From the NCBI GenBank assembly GCA_010093705.1, contig MU006089.1, positions 1,304,455 through 1,368,454 on the forward strand: a stretch of 64,000 nt of DNA, in the 5' to 3' direction. The position numbers were made by a program, and so were the translations under genes. The notes under the pieces are model-generated. The model ran no database searches. It worked only from the letters and a program-made list of their open reading frames with translations, and had not been told where the DNA came from. The DNA is from Patellaria atrata CBS 101060 (Eukaryota > Ascomycota > Dothideomycetes > Patellariales > Patellariaceae). Shown here in pieces: positions 10,922 to 21,688 of this stretch. Each line of letters opens with the position of its first letter. The first letter of the stretch is position 1.

Positions 10922-12111
10922 AGAGAGTGCCTCGAATCAGTAACGGAGAGACAAGGTTCAAATTCGTTTTGTTCTCCTAACCGCAGTGGATAACATCTTA
11001 CTCTGCCACCGGAGCTACTAGCAAGATCGACAGAAATATGTGTCTAATCAAGAGTTTTAATCAGCTGGATGCATATTTCTATTCTTTATTTTTTGAACGC
11101 GAGTCTTCCAGACTGAGATCTTGGGAATACCCGTAGTGTCTGAAGCTCCTGCTAAAGTGACTCAGAGACGCTTTTCTAGAGGTGCTGCTTAGTAAATCTC
11201 TCTCTAAAATATAATAACATGGCCTGCGGTAACACGCCCGGTAAGGTAGGACCTATAGGGGAGGCGATGCATTCGGCATACACCAGTGAACCAGACCATA
11301 TTTTACCCAGAGTAGGATCCATGCGGAGTCGAGGTTCCTTACCCATCCTCCTCAGCTGTAGAGAATAGACGATACTAGATCACTAGGCGTTAGATGACAA
11401 CAGTGCAATGACGAACTTTCTGTGACTAGTTGTTTGAGCTGTGTAATGCACAACACTAGAAAGATTTCGAAGGCTGTCCGACTCGTAAGTATTTCGTATG
11501 CAATAAAAAGGCTGCTTACGGCAGCTGTATGACCAGAGTATCTCTGTACTGCTACAATGTACCTAAATCATCGTGCTATAACCGCTGTAGATAAAGGTGT
11601 TCGAGATTGGTGATCGCCTTGATCTTTAGCTTCACGACGCTGCACTGTAAGTTGCAAGGGATTTACTACTCACTGGGTGTAACTGTGGACCGTCTGACTG
11701 GGTGAATAATGTTGGATATTTAACCTAACTGGTGTCATCAATCGAGAATGTGGGCATACGTGGTATGAGGTGGAGGTTCTGGTATCGTCTGTTTAATGTC
11801 ATCATATTATCTATCCATCTTTTTCACATTGCTCCGAAATGAGATGATGAAGCCATCATATATATATCGTAGGACAAATATATCAGCTAACTCATTACGC
11901 AACTTTCCCATATATATTCGTGCTCGTTAATCATATCACTGATGAAGTTGAAAACATAGAAAATAGCCAAATATTGTCTCGCGCTTGAAGAAAACTAAGA
12001 TTTGAGCGTCACTTCACATGGACATTGCCCTGATGACATAGGAGTCCTGCTCGTTGAGCACAGATTGAAAAGAGAGACAAGGAAACGACTGCCTTCAAGC
12101 GTCCAATCCAC
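10922..12111. other. Intergenic, nothing recognised
   Basis: About 1.2 kb between the rhodopsin-type gene and the minus-strand gene ending at 12112. No protein-like frame, no shared repeat and no RNA gene was noticed. A possible alternative last exon of the upstream gene would lie at about 10986-11012. Confidence 0.45.
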
Positions 12112-13029
12112 CTATTTTGTCGATTTGACATTTCCCGTCTTCGGGTTGACCCACTTTGTGTTGACCGGTTGTTTACGTGCTTGTGACGGGAGTGTGGTTG
12201 TCCCCGGATATGCGTTTTCTCCGTTTTCTTTACCCTTCCCGGCTGTCGATCCAGCATATGGTTTGGAGTTTTTAGTTGAGGAAATACCTTGATTCATTTT
12301 TGAGGTTGGAGGTTTGTTATCGGAAGATATGCTTGAGTATGGCTTTGCTTGCCCGGCAGAGGGCTTGGACGCGTTCGAGGGGACTGATGTCTTCGAAGCT
12401 CCGGAACTGCCGGGGTATGGCTTCTGTTGCGAGGATGTGGTTTTCGGGGTAATGGATGTACCAGCATATGGCTTAGACTGTGCACCAGTTGTCTTTCCCA
12501 CTGCTTGCTTCTCCCCGCTCTTCCCAGGAGTGTCCTTCACCGGAGGGACGTACGGCAATACCTTCGCAGTCGTGGAGGCGGCCTTTACCGCACCTGTCTT
12601 CTGGCCTAACGGCTTGATGGGTCCGGGTGTGGTCTTATTTCCCGCAGTAATGAACTTCTGGTTGGGATATGATAGGGATCGCTGAGGTGAGTTGCTCTTT
12701 ACAACTGCACTCGCCCTTGAGGTGGAAGGACCGGGGAGTTGTTTCGTTACTTGACCACTGGGAGTGATATAACTGTCGCCGACTTTGGTAATACGACGTC
12801 CCCAACCATCAACGACGGTCGTGATGTCTATAAGGATAACAGAGATTAGTATGAGACAGCCAAATACAGCAGAACTTCGAGACCCACTGTTTCCTATTCC
12901 CTGACCCGTGCTGGATATCAAATCGCCCGCCCCGATAACCAAATCTCCGGCAAAGCTCCCTGCTGCAGCCGTTGCAGACTGAACGACATTGTCAACGGTC
13001 GGTTGGATGAGGTTCCCGATAAAATTCAT
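12112..13029 (-). CDS. Basic low-complexity protein with KPYxG repeats, 305 aa
   Basis: Open from ATG 13029 to 12112. Residues 1-50 form a small Ala/Gly-rich amphipathic region. About 54-68 is hydrophobic (AVFGCLILISVILI). The rest is a Lys/Ser/Thr/Pro-rich disordered tail with about five spaced Tyr-Pro-type units (KPYAGTS, KPYPGSS, KPYSS, KPYAGS, AYPGT). The hydrophobic part is coded by sequence resembling an intron 3' end (ATACTAATC...CCTTATAG), so it may be an intron rather than a membrane anchor, although no clean donor was found. Function unknown; the design is scaffold- or adhesion-like. Confidence 0.6.
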   Translation of the reverse strand: MNFIGNLIQPTVDNVVQSATAAAGSFAGDLVIGAGDLISSTGQGIGNSGSRSSAVFGCLILISVILIDITTVVDGWGRRITKVGDSYITPSGQVTKQLPGPSTSRASAVVKSNSPQRSLSYPNQKFITAGNKTTPGPIKPLGQKTGAVKAASTTAKVLPYVPPVKDTPGKSGEKQAVGKTTGAQSKPYAGTSITPKTTSSQQKPYPGSSGASKTSVPSNASKPSAGQAKPYSSISSDNKPPTSKMNQGISSTKNSKPYAGSTAGKGKENGENAYPGTTTLPSQARKQPVNTKWVNPKTGNVKSTK

Positions 13030-13667
13030 GTTTGTGAGGAGTTCTGGAAAATGAATGGGAAATCAAGATCTCTAGAATACAACTACTTGTGTAGAGACAA
13101 GGCTATTTTCATGGTGAGAGCCTAGAAGCTCTGTACATCAGGTTTTACATCATTTGTCTGCGGTAAAAGTTGCACGAAAGGTGCGGTTGGAGGTCATCGT
13201 TGTGCTGGGACGGGATTAAACCTGGCAACGTCTTTGCGCCACATGATCGACGCAAGGACGACTTTACAGGTAGTTCTATCTAAGGTAATCGTGCTAATCA
13301 CGAATAGGGTTTAACAATCATTTCTGTTTATTGAAAAATGGCGATATACAAGTCGACGGTACTTATGGCCAGTACCGGAGTGGAGAAAAAGGTTTAGATT
13401 ACATCTCATTCGTCCGAATCACCAGTTGGAATACATTGGGTAGAACTAATCAATCACGTTCCGCATCTGATCTTGAAATAAATAGGGTCTAGGAGAATAA
13501 TGCAGTATATAACTCCGCAATGTCAGGGTATTGCAGAAGATATACAACCAGAAGTATTGAAAAGACTAATTCCCATCATTTTCCCAATACTCATCTACTG
13601 CTAGACGTCACTTTAATAAACGTATACGACAACTGAACATCCCTTTGCTGACCACTATTGTACTGGA
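13030..13667. other. Intergenic, nothing recognised
   Basis: Lies between the start of the KPYxG gene and the 3' end of the acyltransferase gene, both on the minus strand. It should hold the promoter of the former and the 3' UTR of the latter. No motif was called. Confidence 0.4.
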
Positions 13668-16196
13668 CTACCGCCTCTCTAACTTCCTTGGCCCGTTGGA
13701 TGATATAGATATCGCCGTCCCCTTATCGCCCTGCCCTAACTTTGCGGGTGGCTTTCTGTTCTGCTCAAGTTTCACAGGCGCTTTAGGAACACCATTCTGC
13801 TGAAGCTTGGTCGGAGTATCTCTGCTTCCACTACCACTCTGTGCTGGTTTCGCTGGGACTCTTTCCCCGTTAGTCTGGCCCAGCTTGGCGGGCGCTTTAG
13901 CAGGTGGTTGATTCAGCTTTGTTGCTTTGGATTTAGGCTTTCCTTCGCTAGTGCTAGGGTTAATCTTCTGTGTTGCTGTATTCTGTGACGCTAATTTGAG
14001 TGGAGTGGTTGTAGATTTAGGAGTGTTCTTGTGTGAAGAGGCACTTCTGTTGTGCGTTAACTTGTTCGGCGCTGCTTTCGGGCTTTCCGTTCTCTTTTGG
14101 GCTTGTGATGGTATTGATTTAGCAGTAGAAGATGCACTAGTTTGTTGTATGGTAGGAGAAAGTTTGGATGGTGTCATTGCTTGCCGTTTAGAAGCGGATG
14201 CGTTTTTATTAAGGGATTTCGAAATTGTGGTCGCAGTGGTATTCGACGAAGGTGCTTTTGTAGAGAGAGCCCCTCGAGCCGCTAAAGGACTTTTTGAACC
14301 AACAGGTGAATGTTTCCTCTGTGTAGACGGTGATTTCAGAGTTGGCACACTCTGCACAGACATAGCTCTGAACTTCGGACACGGTGGAGTGATCTTAGGT
14401 TGTATGGGTAAAGATGCCACAGAGGGTGCCCTTTTGACACTGCTTGTTCTATTGGACGCCCCTTTGGTAACAGTAGGACCTTTCGCCAATGCTGGTTGCT
14501 GTTGACTACTAGGAGTATGCCTCGAGGCAGCTTTCGAGGTCTTGGGGGTGTCGGAGATCACAATAGGAACACCACTTCCAGCCACTCTCTTTACTTCCAT
14601 GGATGGCTTCATGTCTGTCCCCTTAGGCATCTCATCAACTTTTCCCTCTTTTGCAGCTATTGCAGCCGCACGTTTCTTTGCATCAATAATCAACTCCTCC
14701 TTTTTCTTTTCCGGAATAGGTGCATTTGTTTCAGCTGATCCCCTGACTAGCTCTGGCTGCTCTGCTTGCGCCGTGGATCCGGTTGGATCGAACAACATAC
14801 CCTTCGATGCGCCATAAAAAAAGAATAGAACAATTACGAAACAAGATAGGGGCGCGAAGATGGAGAGAAACTCTTCCCATGAGCGTGACTTGACTTGAGT
14901 TTCGATATATTTAGCCATTCTAATCTTTCCAGGCGCACCGTTTCCGTTCCCATTCATGTCCTCTTTGAGGCTCAATGGCTCTTCTGAGGGAAAGCGGCCT
15001 GTATGAGTAAAGATTTCCAGTAAGTGATCCTTTTCCCGCCAACGGTTACGTAGCCAAACCTCGAAGGCTTTAGGATTATCTAAGGGTATAGAAGAGATAG
15101 AAAATCGTCGCCAGTGCATGTTAACAGATTTTGGAGGGCGGCCTTCAAAGAAGGAGGAGCGTAAGGTGAAGATGTCCTGACCGAATTTACCCGGACTGTG
15201 ACAGCGAACACAGGTCAGCAAGGTTGAAGCAAGATACAAGATTTGAGGAGAAGAACGTACGGAACACCTTCATACGCAATGGTGCAGTCGTATAACCATT
15301 CCGTGCTTTGCCTAAGTTCCTGCAAGCAGAATTGTAGACCTGTACTCCGTGGGAGGAGTTGATGCTTCATGTCCTCTAGGCCATTTTCGTCCGCCCACTT
15401 TTTGCTTGCTGCTCTTGTTCCTGCCGCTAAGTTCGTGCCTTCCGGGAATATAAGCAACCACATAGGGTCTTTGGGGTTGCTAAGCTTTGCGAGATGCCGT
15501 TGGAAGGTGGATTTGTCGTTCTTCCACTTTCGAGAGAGGAAAATAAAGTTATATGCTTGAGCACCCCATCCGACGAAAGGAATCTTACGCAAAGATTCTT
15601 TCAGAATGATATAGATACGCCCATGCATGGAGTTGGTGTATGCTATCCACCAAAGATACAACCAGTCGGTATACAATTGATGGTTCGCCATCAGTACCAG
15701 TCTATTGGGGAAAGCACACCTCAAACTACCATCCTTCTCTTGAATGAGCTGTCCTTTCATGCTCTTATCGCCGCTTACTCTCACCACCGTCGGTGCCCAC
15801 CATTGTGTCATTGTTGTGATGAGTACACCAAATGATTGTTTGGTGAAAGCCACATAGGTGTCGTAGTACTCTTCATTGATGAGTTTGAGGGGAAGGCCCA
15901 TGAACTGGGATGCATTTATTCTGTATGTAGAGGGATTAAGTTAGTGATTGCTCTATCTCAAGCAACATCCTCCGTCATGAAATCAAAACTGCCGCGGGGA
16001 GGCACTACAAGTAGCATCCAGTGAGCCCGAGGACTGCTTACGCTAATATCCCAGACATGAATGTCGATGCGAAGCTGAACGCTCGCTCCGCCTGCGACAT
16101 CTCGCCATGCTTCGGTGGTCCTGAAGGATGGTCATCATCGTCGCCAACGCTCCCACTATTCAGGTTGATTCCCTCTCCAAAGTCCCTCCGGGGCAT
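13668..16196 (-). CDS. PlsC-type lysophospholipid acyltransferase with long basic tail, three exons, 780 aa
   Basis: Exons 16196-16042, 15920-15261 and 15195-13668 join in phase (introns of 121 and 65 nt). The first junction gives GILA|INASQFMGLPL, a typical family sequence. Acyltransferase blocks are visible: NHQLYTD (HX4D, from residue 131), FPEGTN (from 210) and EGVP|PGKFGQD across the second intron (from 269). A membrane helix lies at about 383-402 (FAPLSCFVIVLFFFYG). This matches the fungal LPAT/Cst26-like group of ER enzymes that acylate lysophosphatidic acid or lysophosphatidylinositol. Residues about 403-780 are a Lys/Pro/Ser/Thr-rich disordered tail with recurring PAKLGQ/PVKLEQ-type units, far longer than the usual enzyme. 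The start ATG 16196 is preceded by an A-rich stretch. It is divergent from the gene at 16656. Confidence 0.85.
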
Positions 16197-16655
16197 CTTG
16201 TTGTTAATGGAGGTTTCTTTCTGGAATCATACAATGCACAGTCTCGAATCTGCTGTCGCTGGTGATGTTGCTGTACTCATCCTACACCATTAAGAGAGTA
16301 GCAATCCGTAGAACTAACAATATGAGCTGTCTCGTGGTACAAAAGGCACAGAGACATCATAGCCCGTCAATTCTTTCCCCTTTCTCTGTGTGTGAGCGAT
16401 TGAGCGTATGAAGGTGGGTGAAATGCGGGACAGGGACAGGGAGAGATGTAATTGTGGCGCGAACTGCCACAGAAGCCTGTTTTTTAAGCCCATGATGTAA
16501 TACTGTTCTGCTGTCGGATACAAAGAGTACTGTATATACACAAACATCTGCTGTTATCAAAATACGCCATACTAAATATCTCTTCCTACATTTAGGATTA
16601 CTGCATCTCGAGAACGAAATTAAAGTAACTACACAATTCAGGGGTTTCAGCGAAA
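16197..16655. promoter_or_regulatory. Shared divergent promoter region
   Basis: 459 bp between the start codons of the acyltransferase (minus) and the small spliced gene (plus), so it must carry both promoters. No TATA or factor site was assigned. This is inferred from gene layout only. Confidence 0.45.
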
Positions 16656-17255
16656 ATGCCCTCCCAGGTTGCCCACAAAGCGCCATCTGCGCCTAACTCC
16701 TCGTATGCCTCTAAAGCTACCTCTGCAGCCTCGACATATACACCTTCTGCATACGAGGTTATGGCGACTAGAATAGCGAATCGTGTGGCTGAGATGGCTG
16801 AAAATATCACATTTGTAGAGCGGCAGTAAGTCAATTATCGTCCAGTCTTTGACCGTTCTTTACTTGACTATGTAGATGGAATACACTTCACCTACCAACC
16901 ATATCATCATGACTCTTTCCTTGTTCGATTCTTTCACTAATACTCCCTCCTTTCCAGACCCTCCACACCTCCACAGTCCGCGCAAATCAACCCAGTAAGC
17001 GGGAAACGTAAGCCGCGCAAACTTGAAGTTCGGCTTCCAGCCTCTCAATCAGACGTCTCATTCTCAGCACCTTTCTTGGACAATACACTTTCTAAGATGT
17101 TGGAACTGCAGAACAAGATGCTGAAGGTGGGCGCGGAATTGGCGAAAGCTGAAGATGTTAGTGATGAGGTTAAGAAGGAGCAATTTGCGCAGAGCGCAGA
17201 ACTGAGTAAGATCATCGCGTTGATTTGTGCAGAGAAGGCGCGACAAGGCGCGTAG
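16656..17255 (+). CDS. Small spliced coiled-coil protein, 155 aa
   Basis: Exon 1 is 16656-16825 and exon 2 is 16958-17255, with a 132-nt intron (GTAAGTC donor, CACTAAT branch site, TTTCCAG acceptor). The junction codon is CA|A, in phase. The N-terminus is Ser/Ala-rich. The middle carries a basic patch (GKRKPRK) and the C-terminal 50 residues form a heptad-like helix (MLELQNKMLKVGAELAKAED onward) ending QGA. No known family was recognised. The start codon has a good GCGAAAATG context. Clean splice phasing makes the gene credible. Confidence 0.7.
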
Positions 17256-17919
17256 ACTGAAACGGTCTTCTTGATTAACGAGGAAGTCGAGGAAGACTTC
17301 TTCGGGAGCGTACTAGGACAGCTGATATCTCAAAACATTTTACGATATACTTTACTATTGTGTATTCCTTTATGTACTACGAAACACCATGGATGAACGA
17401 GACTTTTGGAAGAAATATGATAGTGGTTACTGTATCGTGAAAACTAGATCACTATGAGCGGACCAAGGCCTCCGAATATGATGCATCCACCTGGCTTGCC
17501 TTAAATAGTCTTTCTATCACGACATTGGAACTACGACGGCTCATTCTCTCCTCGACTTCAGATATGGAAGGTATAATCCCAAGGCCCCATCCCCGTCTCT
17601 TTTCTCCCACTACTCTCTAAGCTCGCTGAGATAATCCAAATTAAAGCTTAGGTATGTGATAGTAGTATAAGGTGCGATGGATTTAGTATTGCGGAAAGGG
17701 ACCTATAAATGTCTAAAGTAAGGAGATACGAAATAGCGGGAATGGTTAGTACAATATCAAGGGAGTAAGGGACATTGGTCGGCCCGAGAGGCTTAGCTTA
17801 AGCATGTCTTCTCGTCTACTCGTAGCTAGAACTAGAGGAATTCAACTCACTTTTACCACAGCTCTATGCTCGTTTCTTAACAATCGCGGCCTATATCTAG
17901 AAATATATTGAAACAATTT
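17256..17919. other. Intergenic, nothing recognised
   Basis: Follows the small coiled-coil gene. Base composition becomes more AT-rich towards 17.9 kb. No coding frame or shared repeat was seen. Confidence 0.4.
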
Positions 17920-18096
17920 ATCGAACTTACTTATTTTATTTAATTAAAAAATTAATTTTGAATAAATTATTATTAACTTATATGTTACGGCCACAAGTTG
18001 TAAGAACATGCAGATAACGAGTGAGGGGAAGGAAGGAGCACCACTCGGGGGAACTGCGGGTAAAACGAGTGATAGAGAATCACGTGACCAAGACAG

Positions 18097-18147
18097 TGGT
18101 CGCTGGTCGCGCTGGTCGCGGAGAACGACCAACGACCAAAACGACCA
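18097..18147. repeat. Three TGGTCG facing three CGACCA: inverted cluster
   Basis: TGGTCG occurs at 18097, 18104 and 18113, and its reverse complement CGACCA at 18126, 18133 and 18142. Start-to-start spacings are 7 and 9 bp on both sides, so the block can fold as an imperfect hairpin or bind a multimeric protein. Confidence 0.75.
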
Positions 18148-18356
18148 GAGTATAGGCAACCAAATTGACTATGGAGGATAGGAATATTTAAGGACGGTCT
18201 TTCCCTCATGTATTTAGATTCTTCGTAGTTATTCTTACCATCAATCTTACCCATAGATTTGGATGTTACGGTTTTGAACTTGACTTCACTTGTTACACTG
18301 TTTCCATACAGTACGTCTTGTCTCATTGTGAGCATTACCTGAAGTCAAGGAATCAG

Positions 18357-18376
18357 CAAGTTGTGTCGACAACTTG
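18357..18376. repeat. Hairpin CAAGTTGT-GTCG-ACAACTTG
   Basis: Perfect 8-bp inverted repeat with a 4-nt loop. It could be a protein-binding palindrome or chance; no role is shown by the sequence. Confidence 0.6.
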
Positions 18377-18519
18377 AAGTGCCTTTGTTATACGAATCCT
18401 ATCACTTTGCCAAACCTACCTCTATGGTTGACCACGTTAAGTGAGAAGCCAGGCGCGTTTCTAGACTTATCCAGTTCTGTCTCGATAAGTAAAGATTCCC
18501 GTTATAACATTATAATTCT

Positions 18520-18699
18520 TTAATATATTATTTAATTTATAAATCATTTAGTTTATTAATTATTTAATTTATTAATTATTAAGTTTATTAATTATTTAAT
18601 CTATTAATTATTTAGCTTATTAACTATTTAATTTATTAATTATTTAGTTTAAAAATTATTTAATTTATTAATTATTTAGTTTATTAATTAATTAATTTA
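18520..18699. repeat. 16-bp AT minisatellite, about 11 units
   Basis: Consensus TTTATTAATTATTTAR, with units beginning at 18536, 18552, 18568 and so on every 16 bp to about 18680. The last base alternates strictly G, A, G, A through the array, so the true period is 32 bp made of two 16-bp halves. A few units carry substitutions, so it is neither brand-new nor strongly decayed. Confidence 0.85.
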
Positions 18700-18813
18700 A
18701 CTCTAAAAATTTATGATAAACTATAAATATATATATTTTAGTTACTCTTTTTTTTTCTAGTTTAAATCTCTTATTTTTCTATTAGAAATATCCTAGATAG
18801 ATTTTGATTTAAA

Positions 18814-20288
18814 ATGTCTATTAAGATAGGTCTCTCTAAGGTAACGGAATCTTACTCGTCCCATACCTTGCACCTTTAAATCATACTACCTTTTACCCTC
18901 TTTTGAATAACTTCAATGCGCGCGTAAATTTTCATACTCATGATATTTAGGCTCGGTCCCGCAAGGAAGATCCGCTGGACGCGTACGACCCTTTCGAGTA
19001 TGTCCCTCGACGCGATCCCGCGTTGTTCGTGCACAAGACCTCCCGATTAAGCATCGAATCAAATAAGATTATACATCGCTATGAGGGCAGCAATGGAATC
19101 CCGGTATATGTTATTCGTGTCGCATCTTCATTCAAAGCATCTTTGACGCGGTTGGAAGCGTCCTTGCAGTCGTCACCTACCTTGGAATTACCACTTCCTC
19201 ATTCCAAAGTCCTTGTATCAACTTCGACGTCCAGATCCGCTTCACCAACTCCCTACGCTATACCCGTCGGAGACAAACAAGATGAACTCACGCACGTACC
19301 GCTTAGAAATATTTATCATTATGTAACAAGATCTCATCTAGAGACCTTCGAGCATAACCTCTTTCATCACCCGGAAAAAGACCCACAACAAGGTCTTCTA
19401 CTCGCCTTACAGAACAAACAAACCTTTAATGGACCAACAAACGGCAGGAAACCAAGGGGGAGACCGCGAAAGATTGGACCTACGGCCGGTATTGCTAGCC
19501 AGCTTGACGGCACAGATGGAACGGGAACAAACAGCGGGCAAATGAGTCCTTCTTCTGGACAGGCAGTGCAAGTTGTGATCCAGCCCAAACGGAGAGGCAG
19601 TCCACCGAAATTCAAGCTGTTTGTATCAACTGAGGAATCTCCCTTGGATTCGTCGGACGGGGCGGATGAGCTGAATTTTGCTGGTGGACGTGCAGGCTCT
19701 TCGATCCAACAACGTTTGAATACCGGGATTCCTGCAATTCGGAGTAGCGACACTGCAATAGCTTCCAGCTGTTCTTCTAATCGTAGATCAGAGGTGGCTG
19801 AAATATCATTGTCGGCCTTAGTGAAAGCTCAGTCCAGTCCAAGGACGAGCAAGGGGTCGAGTCCACGAGCTTCCAAAAGATGTAATTGTAGCAATACGCC
19901 TACGTCGAATATGGATCAATTCCAACCGGGAAGAAAACGGCGAAGATCGGGAGATCATTGGCAGACCCAATCCAAGCATATTGCTGGCACCGCTTCCAAA
20001 AAAGACCATCGGGTGAAAGACGATCAGGAATATGAGATTGAGGCTATAATCTCTGATGAATACGCCTCCGGGCAACGTAGCTACCTTGTCAAATGGGTTG
20101 GATGGGATATTGCACACGCCAGCTGGCTTCCGGAGAGTGATCTTCTTGGTGGAGCTGATGAAATTCTGGATGAATACAAAGCCACCAAGCGAGCTGTCTT
20201 GGAGGGTGTGCTTGGCATCAACGAGGAGGGTGTGCGTATCGTCGATAGAAGAATGCAAGATGATGAAAGAAGGGGTTTAGATGGTTGA
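18814..20288 (+). CDS. AT-hook and chromodomain protein, about 454 aa
   Basis: The main exon is 18951-20288. It is open from the acceptor TATTTAG and has no in-frame ATG until deep inside, so an upstream exon is required. The best candidate is 18814-18840 (27 nt, TTAAAATGTC context), ending at a GTAACG donor and joining in phase 0 through a 111-nt intron. An AT-hook (RKPRGRPRK) lies at about residues 175-183, disordered Ser/Thr-rich sequence follows, and the chromodomain is at about 366-420 (EYEIEAIISDEY...YLVKWVGWDIAHASWLPE), with the aromatic cage positions Y, W and W present. Chromodomains read methylated histone tails, so a nuclear chromatin role is likely. It is not a classical HP1, because no chromoshadow domain follows. 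Exon 1 is the uncertain part. Confidence 0.75.
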
Positions 20289-21688
20289 TAAGTATAAGAG
20301 TATGGATGATAGAGGGGTAGCAGATTCCGATGAGGATTCGAAAATGGTGGATGATAGTGAGGGAGAGGTGTATTCTATTTGAAGATTCATCGATGATAAT
20401 GACTTATGAATGTGATAGCATAAAAACGGGGTATTCATTCCTCGCTTTGCGCAAAACACCATGTTGCTTTAGGGCCATAGCGATCACTATTGACAGTCTA
20501 CCCTCTAACGCGTCACCATGTTTCTTGCAGCATGACTACCGTTAGAGCCAACCTTCGGTTCCGTATCTCACTTTATCCATAGAGAATCAAATTTAATCGT
20601 GTTCTATCTGCAGTATCGGACGTTAAATGTAAGTACCTGTTAGTGTGAACTATGGCATGCGACGGATATACAGTGTGAAGACATAATGTCGTAGTTACTT
20701 GTGACTACGACTATGACTTGCCACTCCAGTTATGTTATTTCAGCATGGTGCCCCCAAATGCTTCATTTTCATTGTTTTCGGTAGTATGTAGTACACTATC
20801 AAAATGAACTTCCTTAAACTCAAGTCGCTTGTTCCTCCACATTTTGAACCACCATTCCTCCAATAAACACTATTACCATAGCAACAGCATCAACGGCGAA
20901 TAAACTTGAAATCGTATGTCACTCGTGAAGGTATGACCCAATAAACTTGCGCGCTCCTAAACCACTATCAGTTTGTTATTAATCCCACAATCATATCCGC
21001 TACCCGCTTCACCTCACCGTTTTCTGTCGTCCTCTACCACCTCATCCCGCCCATTCTTTCGGTAGCGGAGAACAAAGGTGTCTAATCTGTCTCGAGGTTT
21101 ATACCTCTACAAACAACACTACCTCCTCTCCCTCCACAACACCGATCTTGTCCAGTCAATCTCCTTCTGTACCCAGGTCTTCACCGTCTTACGTCAGCGG
21201 CACGGAGCCAACTAGACGGTCCGCTAATTCGCCTGCTGCATAAGCTCTAAGGTGAATCCTGTGTGGTCACCTCATGGGACAACGCTGCACCATGGGCTGG
21301 GCCGGGGAGTCGCATAACGGCGCTTCAGTTCGACTCTGTCCGCCTGGATGGCAGCAGGGAACAGGGAAGCGGAACCAGGAACACATAATCCATTTTCCAC
21401 GGCTGGTGGATCCTCGGATCGCAAACTATGGAGACTGCGGGAAAGTTGGCGGTGTTAGGTTAGGCGGATACGGAGGAATGGGGCGAGCCGGAGCCGCGTG
21501 CTAGACCAGAGTGTATTGCGGAAAAACGACAAGTATACGGCGATGATCGAGCGGATGATGGCGGAGGCAGGGTTTCGCAGGGTGGTGAGTTTGATAAAGG
21601 AAAAATGGAGAACGACGAGGAGGTACAATTGAGGGGAGTTAAGATCGAGTCCTCTTAGCTAGAAGAAAGGATTGATTTCAGGAGGTGG
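20289..21688. other. Intergenic with a GC-richer patch, possible coding relic
   Basis: The 3' flank of the chromodomain gene is followed by a GC-richer patch at about 21250-21520. A frame at about 21475-21632 (plus) looks protein-like (DKYTAMIERMMAEAGFRRVV) but has no start. It may be the last exon of an unrecognised or dead gene. Confidence 0.35.

Larger units (their letters stand above)
17920..18813. other. AT-rich island with hairpins and minisatellite
   Basis: Starts with an A/T-only stretch near 17930-17980. It then holds a less AT-rich patch with a TGGTCG/CGACCA inverted cluster (18097-18147) and a CAAGTTGT...ACAACTTG hairpin (18357-18376). The 16-bp minisatellite and further A/T-rich sequence follow, up to the proposed first exon of the chromodomain gene. 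It looks like a small RIP-like or satellite island. Confidence 0.6.

Noticed and set aside
21274-21504. A Gly-rich plus frame with ATG in a GC-richer patch
   Set aside because: Composition follows the local GC bias. A different frame at 21475-21632 looks more protein-like.
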